From Deltaproteobacteria bacterium (lineage in GTDB: Bacteria; Desulfobacterota; Desulfuromonadia; Geobacterales; Pseudopelobacteraceae), in assembly GCA_021780495.1 (NCBI GenBank), contig JAJXYO010000062.1, forward strand, positions 22,302 to 86,301: DNA of 64,000 nucleotides, read 5' to 3'. Positions 34,744 through 46,560 of this stretch are shown here, piece after piece. The translations under genes and the position numbers were made by a program. The notes beneath the pieces were generated by a model. It saw only the letters and a program-made list of their open reading frames with translations, was not told where the DNA came from and ran no database searches. Each line of letters begins with the position of its first letter. The first letter of the stretch is position 1.

Positions 34744-35487
34744 TTACATCATGTTTTCCATCTCTTCCGCTGAAATATCGAAGTTTGAGTAGACGTTCTG
34801 GACGTCATCGCAATCCTCCATCTTATCCATCAGTCGCAACATACTTTCGGCCTGCTTTCCTTCAAGAACCGCCAACGTTTGCGGGATCATTGTGATCTCG
34901 GCGTTGACATGCTTAAAGCCCTTGGCAGCCAGCGCCTCGCGCACTTCAATAAAAGAACCTGGCTCAGTGGTAACCTCAAACTGCTCGTCCTGCTCAGCCA
35001 CGTCATCTGCGCCGGCTTCCAAGGCAGCCTCAAAGAGTTGATCAAAATCTACGGAGCGATCGTAGAGGATCAAGCCTTTTTTACTAAACATCCAGGAAAC
35101 ACAGCCTGCCTCGCCCATATTGCCGTTGTTTTTGGAAAAAATGCTGCGCACCTCGGAAACAGAACGGTTACGATTGTCGGTCAACACTTCGACCAGCACG
35201 GCAGCGCCACCAGGACCATAGCCTTCGTAGATAATTTCCTCGTAGGTAACGCCCTCCATGCCTCCGGAGCCCTTTTTAATAGCCCGCTCGATATTATCCT
35301 TTGGCATATTTTCGGCTTTTGCCTTGTCGATTGCCGTCCTCAGGCGAGGATTGGCAACCGGATCAGCTCCGCCCAACTTGGCCGCTACGGAAATCTCCTT
35401 GATAATCTTGGTAAAGACCTTGCCACGCTTGGCATCAGCCGCGCCTTTTTTATGCTTGATCGTACTCCACTTGTTGTGACCTGACAT
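34744..35487 (-). CDS. yebC: YebC/PmpR-family regulatory/translation factor
   Basis: 247 residues, full length for the family. Start [20 protein letters not shown] is diagnostic, and the acidic EAGADD(V)AEQ segment is present. Recently tied to relief of ribosome stalling as well as to transcription control. Commonly next to ruvC, as here with msrA in between. Confidence 0.95.
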   Translation of the reverse strand: MSGHNKWSTIKHKKGAADAKRGKVFTKIIKEISVAAKLGGADPVANPRLRTAIDKAKAENMPKDNIERAIKKGSGGMEGVTYEEIIYEGYGPGGAAVLVEVLTDNRNRSVSEVRSIFSKNNGNMGEAGCVSWMFSKKGLILYDRSVDFDQLFEAALEAGADDVAEQDEQFEVTTEPGSFIEVREALAAKGFKHVNAEITMIPQTLAVLEGKQAESMLRLMDKMEDCDDVQNVYSNFDISAEEMENMM

Positions 35488-35610
35488 CTTTCCCGCTCCT
35501 TTGAGAAAATGCTGTTACCATAGATTTTTGTTGCACTAAAAAATTATAAAAACTAGCATGTAGCTTTGAAGATGTCCAGCTAGAATTTGATCCAGGGGGT
35601 CAGCAGATCT

Positions 35611-35979
35611 ATGCATCGAGACTCGTTAACCATTGCTGCAATACGTACTGCAGTACTTTTATTCGTTATCACCATCTTCTTGTCGTCTTGCGCCACAATC
35701 TACTTTGAAAGAGATGGTAAAGAGTTGCCTCCTATTCTGGCTCAGGATGAAATAATTCGTCCTTATGTAACACTAGGGAGAATACAGACCACCGCAGATA
35801 TGAGCTTTGCCACTGTACCGAATTTGCAGGAATGGGGGTTTCGTACACTTCGTGAGGAGGCCTCCAAGATGGGAGCAGATGCCGTCATGCTACCTGAGGT
35901 CACATCATACCCAACAACCTATTTGTTCTTTCCCGGTAACGAATACCGTGCAACCGGTATGGCCATCAAGTTCAAATAG
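35611..35979 (+). CDS. Small lipoprotein of unknown function
   Basis: 122 residues from ATG 35611 (GGGGG 11 bp before; a TTG 24 bp earlier is possible). Lipobox LSSC (Cys ~27). The middle (EEASKMGADAVMLPEVTS) resembles the EAxxxGANAVV element of YbjQ-like small beta/alpha proteins, but this is not proof. Function unknown. Confidence 0.65.
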   Translation: MHRDSLTIAAIRTAVLLFVITIFLSSCATIYFERDGKELPPILAQDEIIRPYVTLGRIQTTADMSFATVPNLQEWGFRTLREEASKMGADAVMLPEVTSYPTTYLFFPGNEYRATGMAIKFK

Positions 35980-35982
35980 AGA

Positions 35983-36012
35983 TTGACAACATGGGGGTTA
36001 ATTCTATATAAA
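35983..36012 (+). promoter_or_regulatory. Promoter of the tRNA-Cys gene
   Basis: TTGACA (35983-35988), then TATATA/TATAAA (36005-36012) with a 16-18 bp spacer, ending 18 bp before the tRNA 5' end. Confidence 0.6.
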
Positions 36013-36029
36013 TACCTTTCGCCATATAC

Positions 36030-36104
<75 letters not shown>

Positions 36105-36112
36105 ATTAATAC

Positions 36113-36146
36113 AAGGACTTAGGAGATTTCTCTTAAGTCCTTTTTC
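36113..36146 (+). terminator. Intrinsic terminator of tRNA-Cys
   Basis: AAGGACTTA (36113-36121) pairs with TAAGTCCTT (36134-36142), with a further GGAGA/TCTC pairing inside and a T tract to 36145. Confidence 0.85.
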
Positions 36147-36302
36147 TTTGTCTGACGCAGATATTGAACGCAGATACTAAACAGACCTCGTGCCTTAGGT
36201 TTGTGCAGTAGCTATCGCGATCAGGGTACCACTTGTCCTGTTGATTTCAATTTTAAACACAAAAAAGGAGCTACAGCGTAAACTGTAACTCCTTGTAATG
36301 TC

Positions 36303-36379
36303 TGGTCGGGGAGACAAGATTCGAACTTGCGACCCCCTGCTCCCAAGGCAGGTGCGCTCCCAGACTGCGCTACTCCCCG
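36303..36379 (-). tRNA. tRNA-Pro (TGG), CCA encoded
   Basis: Minus-strand cloverleaf beginning CGGGGAG and ending in CTCCCCG-A-CCA. Anticodon loop CTTGGGA gives anticodon TGG; T-loop TTCGAAT. 77 nt with CCA. The C1 start is typical of bacterial tRNA-Pro. Confidence 0.95.
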
Positions 36380-36446
36380 ACGAAAGATAAATTATGTACC
36401 ATGGTTCATGTGCTTTAGCAACAAGTAAGTTGCTTTGATGCAAAAA

Positions 36447-37229
36447 TTAATCCTGATCCGGTATAACAAGTGCTGTCCTGCCAAGCTTCCCAGCCAGTTG
36501 CCTGGCTGCTTCCTGTTCCAGCTTTTTACCTACACGTACGCGATACCAGGTACCTTTATCGCCCTGTTTTGATTCCACGACAAACACGTTGTAACCTCTG
36601 CCAGCCAGCCTTTTTCTCTGTATCTCTGCATCGGACTTGAGAGGGTAAGAAGCAACCTGGACGGTAAATGTATTATTATCGGAGTGATTTGATGCTGCGT
36701 TATCCGCACTTGAAGATTTATCAGCAGTTTGTTTTGTAGAATCGGAAGGACGTGACCTATTCAGATTAGCTGGAATTGGGGCTTGAAGCGGTTGTTTAGG
36801 GCGGCCTTCTTTAGCATTGATGCCCGAACCGAGTACATTGTCTTTCTGTCCGCCGGGAAGGGTCTTGTAGAAACTGAGTGGAGGTTCAGCAGTGACCCCG
36901 CCTGGAGTTGCTGGTGTCTGTTGAGTTGTTGTTGAACCCGGCTGTGGCTGAGTAGCAGCCGCGGGCAAAGCGGGTTGCATCGGTTTTGGTATCAACGTTG
37001 GTTCTTTAAGGGGAGAACTCTCCAGGCTGTTCTGTTCGGTTGCAGCCTGAAACGATTTTTTAGCCGATTTTTGCGACATGAACCAACCGGTGCCAAAACC
37101 GGCAACAAAGGTAATTAGACCTGTAACAACAAGTACGATGGTAAAATAACCCGTCGATTCTTTACGGGGCCTGCCGGCACCTTGTGGAGTGACATAGGCT
37201 TTTTTGGGTTCACTGTAATCGATCCGCAT
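36447..37229 (-). CDS. SPOR-domain membrane protein
   Basis: 260 residues. Short cytoplasmic N terminus, one TM helix (~29-49, with GFGTGW), a long low-complexity Pro/Gln/Ser/Thr linker (~60-180) and a C-terminal SPOR domain (FTVQVASYPLKSDAEIQRK ... YRVRVG) that binds denuded septal peptidoglycan. Likely a cell-division accessory. It follows argS by 11 bp. Confidence 0.88.
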   Translation of the reverse strand: MRIDYSEPKKAYVTPQGAGRPRKESTGYFTIVLVVTGLITFVAGFGTGWFMSQKSAKKSFQAATEQNSLESSPLKEPTLIPKPMQPALPAAATQPQPGSTTTQQTPATPGGVTAEPPLSFYKTLPGGQKDNVLGSGINAKEGRPKQPLQAPIPANLNRSRPSDSTKQTADKSSSADNAASNHSDNNTFTVQVASYPLKSDAEIQRKRLAGRGYNVFVVESKQGDKGTWYRVRVGKKLEQEAARQLAGKLGRTALVIPDQD

Positions 37230-37240
37230 GGGATACTCCG

Positions 37241-38932
37241 TTACATCCGTTCAGGTGCCGATATGCCCAGTATGGTTAAGGCATTTTTCAGGGTTTGAGC
37301 GGTACGCTTGAGTAGATACAAGCGAGCCGTCGTCAATGCCGAATCCTCGCTGATCACTCGGTTTTTGTTATAGAAGCTGTGGAAACAACAGGCCAGCTCA
37401 GTCAGATAGTAGGTCAGGCGATGCGGTTCAAAATGCAGCGCGCTGTCATCAACTGTATCGGGCAGAGCGGCCAGTAGCTTGATCAATTGCAGCTCCTCGG
37501 GCGTGTTCAGAATGGCAATATCAGACAGTGAGGGCTGAAGCGGCGCCATAAACCCTTTTTCGCCGGCGTTCTCGAAAATGCTGCAGATACGGGCGTGGGC
37601 ATACTGGACATAGTATACCGGATTATCAGGCGACTGTTCTTTGGCCAGTTCGATATCAAAGACAAGTTGAGAATCCGGTTTTCGCATGATGAAGAAAAAT
37701 CGGGTGGCGTCACGCCCAACTTCATCGATCAGGTCCCGCAATGTAACATAACTGCCGGCCCGCTTGGATATTTTGACCTCTTCGCCACCGCGCATGACCG
37801 TTACCATCTGATGCAGCACATACTCTGGCCAACCTTGAGGTATTCCGCAGTTCAGGGCCTGCAGACCAGCTCTTACCCGAGTAATGGTACTGTGGTGGTC
37901 CGAACCCTGTTCATTCACAACTCGGGTGAAGCCCCGCTCCCATTTGTTGCGGTGATAGGCAATATCAGGCACAAAATAGGTATATGCTCCGTCACTTTTG
38001 CGCATGACACGGTCCTTGTCATCGCCGAAAGTCGTAGTGCGCAGCCACAAGGCACCATCCTGCTCATAGGTGTGGCCATTGGCACCGAGCTGTTTTACAA
38101 CCGCTTCAACATTGCCGTTCTCGTACAGACTGGATTCAAGCGTAAAAACATCGAAATGCACATCAAAAGCCTTGAGATCCAAGTCCTGTTCGCGGCGCAG
38201 ATATGCCACGGCAAATTCCCGTATGGCATCCAGGTTGTTCGGGTCACCAAGCGCCAGCACATGCCGGTCATCTGAATCCACGGTTTCTTTGGCGAGGTAA
38301 GAGCTGGACACATCTTTGATGTACTCGCCCTGATAGCCATCAACCGGCCAACGCTCGTCGTCCGGCTCGATACCTAGGCAGCGGGCCTGCACCGAAAGGG
38401 CCAAGTTGGTGATCTGCTGTCCCGCGTCGTTGTAGTAGAACTCGCGCGTCACGTCCCAGCCGCTTGCACCCAACAGACGGCAGATCGTATCGCCAATAGC
38501 AGCTCCGCGTCCATGCCCGATATGCAGAGGACCGGTGGGGTTAGCGCTGACGAATTCAACCTGTACTTTTTGGCAAGCGCCGGTTGCAGTACGCCCGAAA
38601 GCACCACCCTGCGTCTCAATCTCAAGCAGAGCCTGGTGCCATGCGGACGGGGCAACAAAGAAATTTATGAAGCCCGGGCCGGCGATTTCGCAGGTGGATA
38701 GCAGGCCATTGCCATTGCCGATATGCCTGATGATAATCTCGGCGACTTGACGGGGTGCTTTGCGCTCAGCCTTGGCAGCCTGCATGGCGATATTGCAGGA
38801 GAAGTCACCATGATCTGGGTTGACTGGGGTACCGACAATGACAGCAGGAAAGGGTGAGGCAACGAGTTCTTCTGCGGCTGCAGCGGCAAGTAAAGCGGTT
38901 TCAACGAGGGCGGCTATTCTCTGACGCATCAT
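37241..38932 (-). CDS. argS: Arginine--tRNA ligase
   Basis: 563 residues (start 38932, or the second Met at 38929). N-terminal Add1 domain, class I HIGH motif [12 protein letters not shown] (~131-142), KMSKS counterpart KISKRAG, and the DALR anticodon-binding C terminus. It charges tRNA-Arg. The gene is transcribed with the SPOR gene downstream. Confidence 0.96.
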   Translation of the reverse strand: MMRQRIAALVETALLAAAAAEELVASPFPAVIVGTPVNPDHGDFSCNIAMQAAKAERKAPRQVAEIIIRHIGNGNGLLSTCEIAGPGFINFFVAPSAWHQALLEIETQGGAFGRTATGACQKVQVEFVSANPTGPLHIGHGRGAAIGDTICRLLGASGWDVTREFYYNDAGQQITNLALSVQARCLGIEPDDERWPVDGYQGEYIKDVSSSYLAKETVDSDDRHVLALGDPNNLDAIREFAVAYLRREQDLDLKAFDVHFDVFTLESSLYENGNVEAVVKQLGANGHTYEQDGALWLRTTTFGDDKDRVMRKSDGAYTYFVPDIAYHRNKWERGFTRVVNEQGSDHHSTITRVRAGLQALNCGIPQGWPEYVLHQMVTVMRGGEEVKISKRAGSYVTLRDLIDEVGRDATRFFFIMRKPDSQLVFDIELAKEQSPDNPVYYVQYAHARICSIFENAGEKGFMAPLQPSLSDIAILNTPEELQLIKLLAALPDTVDDSALHFEPHRLTYYLTELACCFHSFYNKNRVISEDSALTTARLYLLKRTAQTLKNALTILGISAPERM

Positions 38933-39139
38933 ATTAATCAGTATTCCTTAGTAACTTCATATAATGTACTTTTCCTGTTTACCAGGGCTACATTCTGACG
39001 ATTATCGGTATCCTCGCCGGTGTCTCTAATGCTGACAGACGGGATAAACACGGGCAACGCGCCCTACTGTCGCTGGCGTAACAGCGCTTGCTACAGTTTC
39101 ACACCAGACACTGACGGCTCAATTGTGTGGTGACATGGG
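38933..39139. other. Intergenic region between ftsB and argS
   Basis: About 200 bp with no gene on either strand and no clear terminator. It separates argS from the ftsB-mutS block and may hold the argS promoter. Confidence 0.35.
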
Positions 39140-39442
39140 CTACTTATCCTGTTTCTTTTCCTGGGGAAACTGATAAATGACCTCGTTGCTGCGAACCAGA
39201 CCAAAGTCTTTACGGGCAATACTTTCAAGGTAGCGGCGGTCGGTTTTCAACGCGACGATTTCCAACTTCAGCTTTTCATTTTCAGCTTTTGTATCTGACA
39301 GGCGGGCATTAATTCTGCCCATATCATGCCTCAACTCGTAGATACGCAACAGACCTTTGTCACCGAACACAGTGAAAAACAAGATGAAGGCTATACACCC
39401 AGCCGGAATAACATACATCCTTTTCTGGAAAGGTAATTTCAC
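39140..39442 (-). CDS. ftsB: FtsB/DivIC-like septum formation initiator
   Basis: 100 residues from a GTG at 39442, with AAGGGG upstream inside the end of the uxs gene; the longer frame upstream overlaps uxs and is rejected. One TM helix (~11-30) and a coiled coil (~35-75, RLSDTKAENEKLKLEIVALK), then a short C-terminal tail. It belongs to the FtsBLQ divisome complex. Confidence 0.8.
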   Translation of the reverse strand: MKLPFQKRMYVIPAGCIAFILFFTVFGDKGLLRIYELRHDMGRINARLSDTKAENEKLKLEIVALKTDRRYLESIARKDFGLVRSNEVIYQFPQEKKQDK

Positions 39443-39446
39443 GTGT

Positions 39447-40385
39447 TTACCCCTTGGCGAGGCGGTCAGTAAAATACTTGGCAGTACTCCGGAGGCCGTT
39501 TTCCAGATCAATAGCAGGCTTCCACCCCAGCTTCTGAGTTGCCAGCGTGATGTCGGGACGACGTTGTTTCGGATCGTCCTGCGGCAACGGATTGTAAATA
39601 ATTCCAGATTTCGATCCGGTTATTGTAATTATTTTTTCGGCAAACTCAAGTATTGTGTTTTCCACCGGGTTGCCCAAATTAACCGGCCCGATAAAGGTCT
39701 GGTCATTCTCCATCATCCTGATCATTCCTTCCACCAAGTCGGAGACAAAACAGAAAGAACGTGTCTGCGAGCCGTCCCCGTAAACGGTGATATCCTGATT
39801 GTGCAAAGCCTGCAGGATGAAGTTGGAAACCACCCGACCGTCATTTTCTGCCATGCGCGGACCATAGGTATTGAAGATGCGAATGATGCGGATATCAACT
39901 TGATTCTGACGATGGTAGTCCATCATCAGAGTCTCGGCCACCCGCTTGCCTTCATCATAGCAGCTGCGGATGCCGATCGAGTTGACGTTGCCCCAGTAAT
40001 CTTCTTTTTGGGGATGAACCTGAGGGTCGCCATAAACCTCCGAGGTTGAAGCCTGCAGGATACGGGCTTTAACACGCTTGGCCATACCCAGCATGTTTAT
40101 GGTGCCCATCACACTGGTCTTGACGGTCTTGACCGGGTTGTACTGGTAGTGCACCGGCGAGGCCGGACAGGCCAGATTGTAGATGCGATCAACCTCCAGC
40201 AGAATCGGCTCGACGATGTCGTGACGGATGACCTCGAAGCGGTGATTGTCCATCAGATGGATAATATTGTCCTTGCTGCCGGTGAAGAAGTTGTCGAGGC
40301 AGATAACATCGTGACCTTCATGCAACAAGCGTTCGCACAGATGCGATCCGATGAAGCCGGCACCACCGGTAACCAGAATGCGCAT
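39447..40385 (-). CDS. uxs: UDP-glucuronate decarboxylase (UDP-xylose synthase)
   Basis: 312 residues. Extended [12 protein letters not shown] (7-15) NAD site, STSEVYGDP and the YDEGKR catalytic Tyr/Lys. Close to UXS by motifs such as [16 protein letters not shown] and [10 protein letters not shown]. It converts UDP-glucuronate to UDP-xylose for surface polysaccharide. UDP-glucuronate comes from the adjoining ugd product. Confidence 0.92.
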   Translation of the reverse strand: MRILVTGGAGFIGSHLCERLLHEGHDVICLDNFFTGSKDNIIHLMDNHRFEVIRHDIVEPILLEVDRIYNLACPASPVHYQYNPVKTVKTSVMGTINMLGMAKRVKARILQASTSEVYGDPQVHPQKEDYWGNVNSIGIRSCYDEGKRVAETLMMDYHRQNQVDIRIIRIFNTYGPRMAENDGRVVSNFILQALHNQDITVYGDGSQTRSFCFVSDLVEGMIRMMENDQTFIGPVNLGNPVENTILEFAEKIITITGSKSGIIYNPLPQDDPKQRRPDITLATQKLGWKPAIDLENGLRSTAKYFTDRLAKG

Positions 40386-40386
40386 A

Positions 40387-41745
40387 CTATTTTACCCCTT
40401 CGCAGACACTACCACCGCAACGTCCCAGCGGGATGTAGCGAAAGCCCGCTGTTGCCATGCGATCCGGCTTGTACAGGTTGCGGCCATCCACGATCAGTGG
40501 ATTTTTCATGGCTGACTTGATACGCTCGAAATCGGGGTTACGGTACTCGCTCCAATCGGTGATGACCACCAGGGCATCGGCATTGTCCAGGATATCATAC
40601 TGGTTGTGGCTATACGCGATGCGGTCGCCAAATACTTTTTTGGCCTCTTCAATGGCTTCGGGATCGTGGGCGCGGACGGTGGCGCCTGCCGCCAGCAGCC
40701 GTTCGATGATGGTGATGGCTGGGGCTTCACGCATATCGTCGGTACGCGGTTTGAAGGAGAGCCCCCAGCAGGCGATCGTATGTCCGGCAAGCGGCGGTTC
40801 CGTACCCGGAGAACCGAGCGCTTTGACAAGTTTATCGGCCAGGACCTCTTTCTGGAGCTCGTTGACATCTTCGACCGCTTTGAGCAGCAGAAAATTGTAG
40901 TTGGATTCCTCCGCTGTCTTTATCAGGGCCTTGACATCCTTGGGAAAGCAGGAACCTCCGTAGCCGGGGCCGGGAAAGAGAAAGTCATAACCGATGCGGG
41001 AATCAGAGCCGATGCCTTCGCGCACGGCTGCCACGTCGGCACCCATACGCTCGCACAATCCGGCAATCTGGTTCATGAAAGAGATGCGTGTGGCCAGCAT
41101 GGCATTGGCGGCGTACTTGGTCATCTCGGCACTGCGGATGTCCATGACAATCATGCGGTTTTGTTTGCGCATGAAGGGATCGTACAGCTCCTTCATAATC
41201 TCGGCGGTACGTACGTTATCGGTACCGATTACAACGCGGTCGGGTTTCATAAAATCATCAATGGCCGCGCCTTCCTTGAGAAATTCCGGGTTGGACACCA
41301 CATCGAATTCCAGGCTAACGCCACGCAGGTCAAGTTCCTGCTGTACGGCGGCCCGGACCTTGTCGGCAGTGCCGACCGGAACAGTTGATTTATCGACGAT
41401 GATTTTGTAACCAGTCATGGTACGACCGATCTCGCGGGCAACTCCAAGCACATATTTCAGATCTGCGGAACCATCCTCGCCAGGCGGGGTACCAACGGCG
41501 ATAAAGCTGACCAGCGAGGACTGCACGGCAGAAACGGTATCGGTTGTAAATGCAAGACGCCCCTCGGCCTGGTTACGCAGTACCATCTCTTTCAGGCCCG
41601 GCTCATAAATCGGGATGATGCCCTGTTTAAGACCTTCGATCCTGTTTTCATTGATGTCGACGGTAATGACACTGTTGCCGCTTTCGGCAAAACAGGCGGC
41701 TGCTACCAGTCCAACGTATCCGGCACCAAAGATACAGATTTTCAT
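40387..41745 (-). CDS. ugd: UDP-glucose 6-dehydrogenase
   Basis: 452 residues. N-terminal Rossmann [10 protein letters not shown], catalytic Cys in [12 protein letters not shown] (~260), and C-terminal UDP-binding domain ([15 protein letters not shown]). It oxidises UDP-glucose to UDP-glucuronate. One base separates its stop from uxs, so the pair forms a UDP-xylose pathway. Confidence 0.95.
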   Translation of the reverse strand: MKICIFGAGYVGLVAAACFAESGNSVITVDINENRIEGLKQGIIPIYEPGLKEMVLRNQAEGRLAFTTDTVSAVQSSLVSFIAVGTPPGEDGSADLKYVLGVAREIGRTMTGYKIIVDKSTVPVGTADKVRAAVQQELDLRGVSLEFDVVSNPEFLKEGAAIDDFMKPDRVVIGTDNVRTAEIMKELYDPFMRKQNRMIVMDIRSAEMTKYAANAMLATRISFMNQIAGLCERMGADVAAVREGIGSDSRIGYDFLFPGPGYGGSCFPKDVKALIKTAEESNYNFLLLKAVEDVNELQKEVLADKLVKALGSPGTEPPLAGHTIACWGLSFKPRTDDMREAPAITIIERLLAAGATVRAHDPEAIEEAKKVFGDRIAYSHNQYDILDNADALVVITDWSEYRNPDFERIKSAMKNPLIVDGRNLYKPDRMATAGFRYIPLGRCGGSVCEGVK

Positions 41746-41813
41746 TCAGACACTCCCAAGGCTGGAATAATGGTACTACATAGCACATTATCCACCTGTA
41801 ATTCCAGCACTAT

Positions 41814-42659
41814 TTATTCGTTTCCCACGCCATTTGTAAGCCGTAACGCTTCAGCGTAGGCCTCACTCCTTGAAGTACCTGTAATTAAAGACGCTTTTTT
41901 TGCGGCATCCTTAACAGAAAGCCCTTCCTCGTCCAGCAAACGTCGCAGCAAGCCGTCAAGTGGTTCAGCAACAGCCCGAGCAAGCTCTCCCGGAGCAATC
42001 AGAATCACCACCTCACCCCGCACCCTGCCCTGATCAATAGCCGCAGCAATAACTTCGGAGGCAGTCCCCCGAATGAATTCCTCGTAGATCTTGGTTAACT
42101 CGCGAGCCACCACAACCTGACGTTCTCCCATAACCTGGCGGATATCGCGCAAGGTATCCGCCAGCCTATGAGGAGCCTCGTACAGCAGCAGCGTTCCGGG
42201 TAACGCACTCAATTCAGTCAGAAAGGAGCAGCGTTTGCCTTGCCGGGAGGGAGGGAAACCGGCAAAGGTAAAGCTGTCACTGGGCATTCCCGAACCGGCA
42301 AGGGCGGCAATTGCCGCACAGGCACCCGGTATCGGGATAACAGTGATGCCAGCTGCCACGGCATCACGCACCAGATTGTAGCCTGGGTCTGAGATACAGG
42401 GTGTACCGGCATCAGAGATCAGCGCCACGTTTTTGCCCTGCCGCAGGGCATTCAGGATGCGCTCGCCCTTGAACTGCTGGTTGTGGTCAAAATATGAGGT
42501 CAGCGATTTTGAGATATTGAAGTGATTGAGCAATTTCAGCGAATGACGGGTATCCTCGGCCGCGATCAGATCCACTTCAGTCAGGATGCGGACAGCCCGG
42601 TAGGTCATGTCTTCCAGGTTACCGATGGGGGTGGCAACTATGTAGAGGGTGCCGCTCAT
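41814..42659 (-). CDS. rsmI: 16S rRNA (cytidine1402-2'-O)-methyltransferase
   Basis: 281 residues. Start GTLYIVATPIGNLEDMTYRA and the AEDTRHSLKLLNHF, SDAGTPCISDPGYNLV motifs are diagnostic of the RsmI branch of SpoU-like tetrapyrrole-methylase-fold enzymes. It adjoins the amidase gene without a gap. Confidence 0.95.
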   Translation of the reverse strand: MSGTLYIVATPIGNLEDMTYRAVRILTEVDLIAAEDTRHSLKLLNHFNISKSLTSYFDHNQQFKGERILNALRQGKNVALISDAGTPCISDPGYNLVRDAVAAGITVIPIPGACAAIAALAGSGMPSDSFTFAGFPPSRQGKRCSFLTELSALPGTLLLYEAPHRLADTLRDIRQVMGERQVVVARELTKIYEEFIRGTASEVIAAAIDQGRVRGEVVILIAPGELARAVAEPLDGLLRRLLDEEGLSVKDAAKKASLITGTSRSEAYAEALRLTNGVGNE

Positions 42660-43919
42660 CTATTTCAGGCTGGAGATGTACCCGCGCACTCCATCCAGGA
42701 TGCCCTCGGCGGTCATCTCCAGATAAGCCGGGTCTCTCAGACGGGCCTCCTCCTGCGGATTGCTCACAAAGGCACTTTCCACCAGAATGCTGGGCATGGT
42801 GGCCCCCACCAGAACGTAAAAGGGGCCTTGCTTGACTCCCAGATTTTTAACATCAGCATGCTGCCTGCGGATTTTCTTGTGCAACGCCTTCTGCACCTCT
42901 TCCGCCAGGTGGGCCGAGTCATTCAGCTTGTAATTAGCCATCAGGTCGAAAAGGATGGCCTGTAACACGCTCACCTTCTCCAGTGATGTGCCATTCTCTT
43001 TGGCCGCCAACTGAGCCGTCTTCTCGTTCTTGGCCAGATTGAGGTAATAGGTCTCAATGCCCGCGGCGTTGCGGTTGGCTGCGGCATTGGCGTGAACCGA
43101 CAGGAACAGGTCGGCGTTGACCTTATTGGCAATAGCGGTGCGTTCCTCCAGTGGTATGAAAACATCGCTGGATCGGGTCATGACCACATCCAGTCCCAGC
43201 TGATCCTTGAGCAGATCCCGCAATTTGAGGGCAATGGCCAGCACCACATCTTTCTCCTGCAAGCCAGTGGGACCAATAGCTCCCGGATCATGTCCTCCGT
43301 GACCAGGATCGATCACGATCCTGCGGATTTTGGAGATAGCAGACCGTTGCATTGCTCTGGTTTTCTGCTCGACAACAGCGGGTGTCTGGTGTTTTGGTTC
43401 ACCAGCCGTTTCCGGGGAACTTGTGAGGGATGGTTCCAGACGGCTGATTTCAACGGGACGGTCTCCGCGTACATCGATAATCAGCCGGGTCGGCTCAGAA
43501 AGAGAAAACACCTTGAAATCCCTGACATTTTCTGTATCGAGCACCACACGCACTACGTCAGCCCTGTATTGCCCAACCCGTGCCCCTTTCAAAAGACCGT
43601 CACCGATCGTGATATTTCTGACATCTTTACCAAGCCTGGCATGGTTAATGTCTACGTAGACCCTGCCGGGACCGCCTTTACCGAGTTGATGAGCCTCCCA
43701 GGTGACGTCCCGGTCCAGCTCCAGCGAGATACGGGTGTAGTCGGGGTTGGACCAGTGTTTCATCCCGCTCAATAGAGCTGGTGGGCGTAGAAAGGCCGAG
43801 GTCTGATCCGCAAAAACCGGCTTTTTTTTAACATTTCTCTTCTTTCCTGCCTGAGCAGACAGGGGGAGCAACAGACAGATAAGCAGCAAACAGGTTAGCA
43901 TGCGAAGGGGGCGGGTCAT
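42660..43919 (-). CDS. N-acetylmuramoyl-L-alanine amidase (AMIN + Amidase_3)
   Basis: 419 residues from the ATG at 43919 (ATAAGGAACCC upstream); the longer frame runs into mutS. Signal peptide (~5-25), AMIN domain (~45-150, for septal targeting), linker, and a zinc amidase domain starting IVIDPGHGGHDPGA with the Glu-containing ESAF near the end. It cuts peptide stems from glycan during daughter-cell separation (AmiC type). Confidence 0.93.
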   Translation of the reverse strand: MTRPLRMLTCLLLICLLLPLSAQAGKKRNVKKKPVFADQTSAFLRPPALLSGMKHWSNPDYTRISLELDRDVTWEAHQLGKGGPGRVYVDINHARLGKDVRNITIGDGLLKGARVGQYRADVVRVVLDTENVRDFKVFSLSEPTRLIIDVRGDRPVEISRLEPSLTSSPETAGEPKHQTPAVVEQKTRAMQRSAISKIRRIVIDPGHGGHDPGAIGPTGLQEKDVVLAIALKLRDLLKDQLGLDVVMTRSSDVFIPLEERTAIANKVNADLFLSVHANAAANRNAAGIETYYLNLAKNEKTAQLAAKENGTSLEKVSVLQAILFDLMANYKLNDSAHLAEEVQKALHKKIRRQHADVKNLGVKQGPFYVLVGATMPSILVESAFVSNPQEEARLRDPAYLEMTAEGILDGVRGYISSLK

Positions 43920-43947
43920 GGGTTCCTTATGGCGTAACATGTTACAG

Positions 43948-46560
43948 TCAGGCCATTTTTTTGAGTTCATCCAGCAAATTCAATGCTTCCAGTGGTGTCA
44001 TAGCAGAAATGTTCAGTTTTTTCAAGCGTTGCCGCAACAGATCCTCGCTGGTCTCAAAAAGGGAAAACTGGGATGGCGATTCACGCAGCGGCTGTTTGCG
44101 GCCTTTGGCCAGTCGTGGTGCACCTTCCTCGAATTCACCGCTTTCCAGATTGTGTAATATTTCCTTGGCACGCTCGATTACGTCGGCCGGCATGCCGGCC
44201 AAACGGGCGACCTGGATACCGTAGGAGTGAGAGGCGCCACCGGGGATGATGGTGCGCAGGAAGATAACCTGGTCGTTCCATTCCCTGACCGCCACGGTAA
44301 AGTTTTTGATTCGCTCCCGCGTTGCCGATAGCTCGGTCAGCTCGTGGTAGTGGGTAGCAAACAGGGTCCGAGCCCGGCAGGTGGGGACGTCGTGAATGTA
44401 TTCGGCCACGGCCCAGGCAATGGACACGCCGTCAAAGGTGGAGGTCCCCCGGCCGATCTCGTCCATGATGATCAGACTGCGGGGTGTGGCATTGCGCAGA
44501 ATACTGGCCGCTTCCATCATCTCCAGCATGAAGGTGGATTGACCTCGGGCCAGGTTGTCTCCGGCGCCGACCCGGGTGAAGATACGGTCGACGATCCCGA
44601 TCCGGGCCGTAGCAGCCGGGACGAAGCTGCCGACCTGGGACATCAGGGTGATCAGGGCCACCTGACGCATATAGGTAGATTTACCGGCCATATTGGGGCC
44701 GGTGATCATCAGGAGCTGGTTATCGGCAGCATCCAGGAGGGTGTCGTTGGGGACAAAGCGCTCACCCAATTTCATGCCTTCGATGACCGGGTGGCGGCCG
44801 TCTGTTATCTCGATAATGTCCGATTCATCCACCATGGGTTTGCAGTAGTTGCGTTCATCAGCCACGATTGCCAGCGCAATGAGCACATCCAGGGAGGCCA
44901 GCCCGTCGGCGGTGCGACAGATGCGCTCGGAACGGGAGGCAACCTGCTCGCGGATACCCTGGAACAGGCTGTACTCGAGCTCGCAGATACGATCCTCGGC
45001 CCCCAGAACCTTTTCCTCGTAATTTTTCAGTTCTTCGGTGATATACCGTTCGGCATTGGCCAGGGTCTGGCGGCGGACGTAATCGGCCGGAACGTTGGCC
45101 AGATTGCTTTTGGTGATCTCAATCGAGTAACCGAAGACCCGGTTGTATCGAATCTTGAGGGTAGAGATCCCGGTGCGGGCACGTTCCTGGGCCTCCAAGC
45201 GGGCGATGAACCCCTTGCCCTCGCTGCTGATAGCACGGAGTTCGTCCAACTCGGGGTTGTAACCAGGGGCGATGAGGCCCCCCTCGCGCAGCGAGAATGG
45301 CGGGGTTTCTACTACGCCGCGCCCGATCAGCTCGCGGATGTCGTCCAGCGGATCGATGGAGGTTGATAATCTTCGCAGCAGCGTACTTTGCAATGTCGTG
45401 AACTGCTCCAGTACGACCGGAAGCTGCTGCAGAGAGTCGTACAGAGCCCGCAGATCGCGTCCGGAGGCCGAGGCCATGCCGATACGGCTGTTGAGCCGTT
45501 CCAGATCGGCGACCCCTCTCAGTTGTTCGATGAGCCTGTCGCGGACAGCGGCTGCTTCCAGAAACTCCTGCACCGCATCCAGGCGCTGGCGGATCGCTTC
45601 CAGGTCAACCAGTGGGTAGTTGAGCCACTGCTTCAGGCGGCGGGCCCCCATGGCGGTAGAGGTTTTATCCAGGCAACCCAGCAAGGAACCGGCCTTTCTG
45701 CCCTCGGCCATGGTGGCGGTAATCTCCAGATTGCGGCGAGTGGCCGGATCAAGGGCCAGATGCTCAGAGCGCTGGTAGACGCGGATATCCCGGATGTGCG
45801 GAATAGCAGACTTGCGGTTTTCCCGCAGATAGTACAGGGCGGCGCCAGCCGCCATCAGACCGGCCGGCATGCCGTCCAGCCCCAATGCCTCCGCTGAGGC
45901 TGCGCCGAACTGGCCGCAGAGCAGTGACGTAGCATAATCGCGCTCATAGACCCATGCGGGTGCGCGGGATACCATTCGTTCCGCCAGCAGCCCCCGCAAC
46001 TCAACGGCCACATTATCCAGCTCCAGACCATCGCTCAGCAGTATCTCCCGCGGGCTGACACAGACAAGCTCCGCAGCAGCAGCCCCGCTGCCGGTCAGCT
46101 CGGTGACGCGGAATTCACCGGTGGAGAGGTCCAGCCAGGCTACGCCCCATTGTTCACCGGTTCCCTGGCAGATGGCCAGCAGGTAATTGTTTTCGTCCGG
46201 TAGCAGGCTCTCAGCCTCGATCAGCAGACCGGGGGTGATGACCCTGACCACCTCGCGCCGCACGATGCCCTTGGCCTGCTTGGGGTCTTCGACCTGTTCA
46301 CAGATGGCCACCTTGTGACCGGTCTCGATCAGTTTTGCTATGTAGGGGGTGACGGAATGGTAGGGCACCCCGCAGAAGGGGATTTCATCGCCGCTCCCCT
46401 TGTTGCGGGAGGTGAGGGTGATATCGAGGATGCGTGAGGCCAACAGGGCATCGTCCAGAAACATTTCGTAAAAGTCGCCCATGCGGAAAAAGAGGATCGC
46501 ATCGGGATAACCCGCTTTGATCTCCAGGTATTGGCGCATCATGGGAGTCTGTTCAGCCAT
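43948..46560 (-). CDS. mutS: DNA mismatch repair protein MutS
   Basis: 870 residues. Mismatch-binding [11 protein letters not shown] (Phe-x-Glu, ~25-35), Walker [11 protein letters not shown] (~615), [12 protein letters not shown]alker B region, HTH and C-terminal clamp. Full length and intact. MutL is not in the window. Confidence 0.97.
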   Translation of the reverse strand: MAEQTPMMRQYLEIKAGYPDAILFFRMGDFYEMFLDDALLASRILDITLTSRNKGSGDEIPFCGVPYHSVTPYIAKLIETGHKVAICEQVEDPKQAKGIVRREVVRVITPGLLIEAESLLPDENNYLLAICQGTGEQWGVAWLDLSTGEFRVTELTGSGAAAAELVCVSPREILLSDGLELDNVAVELRGLLAERMVSRAPAWVYERDYATSLLCGQFGAASAEALGLDGMPAGLMAAGAALYYLRENRKSAIPHIRDIRVYQRSEHLALDPATRRNLEITATMAEGRKAGSLLGCLDKTSTAMGARRLKQWLNYPLVDLEAIRQRLDAVQEFLEAAAVRDRLIEQLRGVADLERLNSRIGMASASGRDLRALYDSLQQLPVVLEQFTTLQSTLLRRLSTSIDPLDDIRELIGRGVVETPPFSLREGGLIAPGYNPELDELRAISSEGKGFIARLEAQERARTGISTLKIRYNRVFGYSIEITKSNLANVPADYVRRQTLANAERYITEELKNYEEKVLGAEDRICELEYSLFQGIREQVASRSERICRTADGLASLDVLIALAIVADERNYCKPMVDESDIIEITDGRHPVIEGMKLGERFVPNDTLLDAADNQLLMITGPNMAGKSTYMRQVALITLMSQVGSFVPAATARIGIVDRIFTRVGAGDNLARGQSTFMLEMMEAASILRNATPRSLIIMDEIGRGTSTFDGVSIAWAVAEYIHDVPTCRARTLFATHYHELTELSATRERIKNFTVAVREWNDQVIFLRTIIPGGASHSYGIQVARLAGMPADVIERAKEILHNLESGEFEEGAPRLAKGRKQPLRESPSQFSLFETSEDLLRQRLKKLNISAMTPLEALNLLDELKKMA

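Noticed and set aside
36195..36443. 82-codon minus-strand ORF over tRNA-Pro
   Set aside because: It is the tRNA read as protein.
44344..45366. 340-codon plus-strand ORF
   Set aside because: Antisense shadow of mutS; no ribosome site and low-complexity composition.
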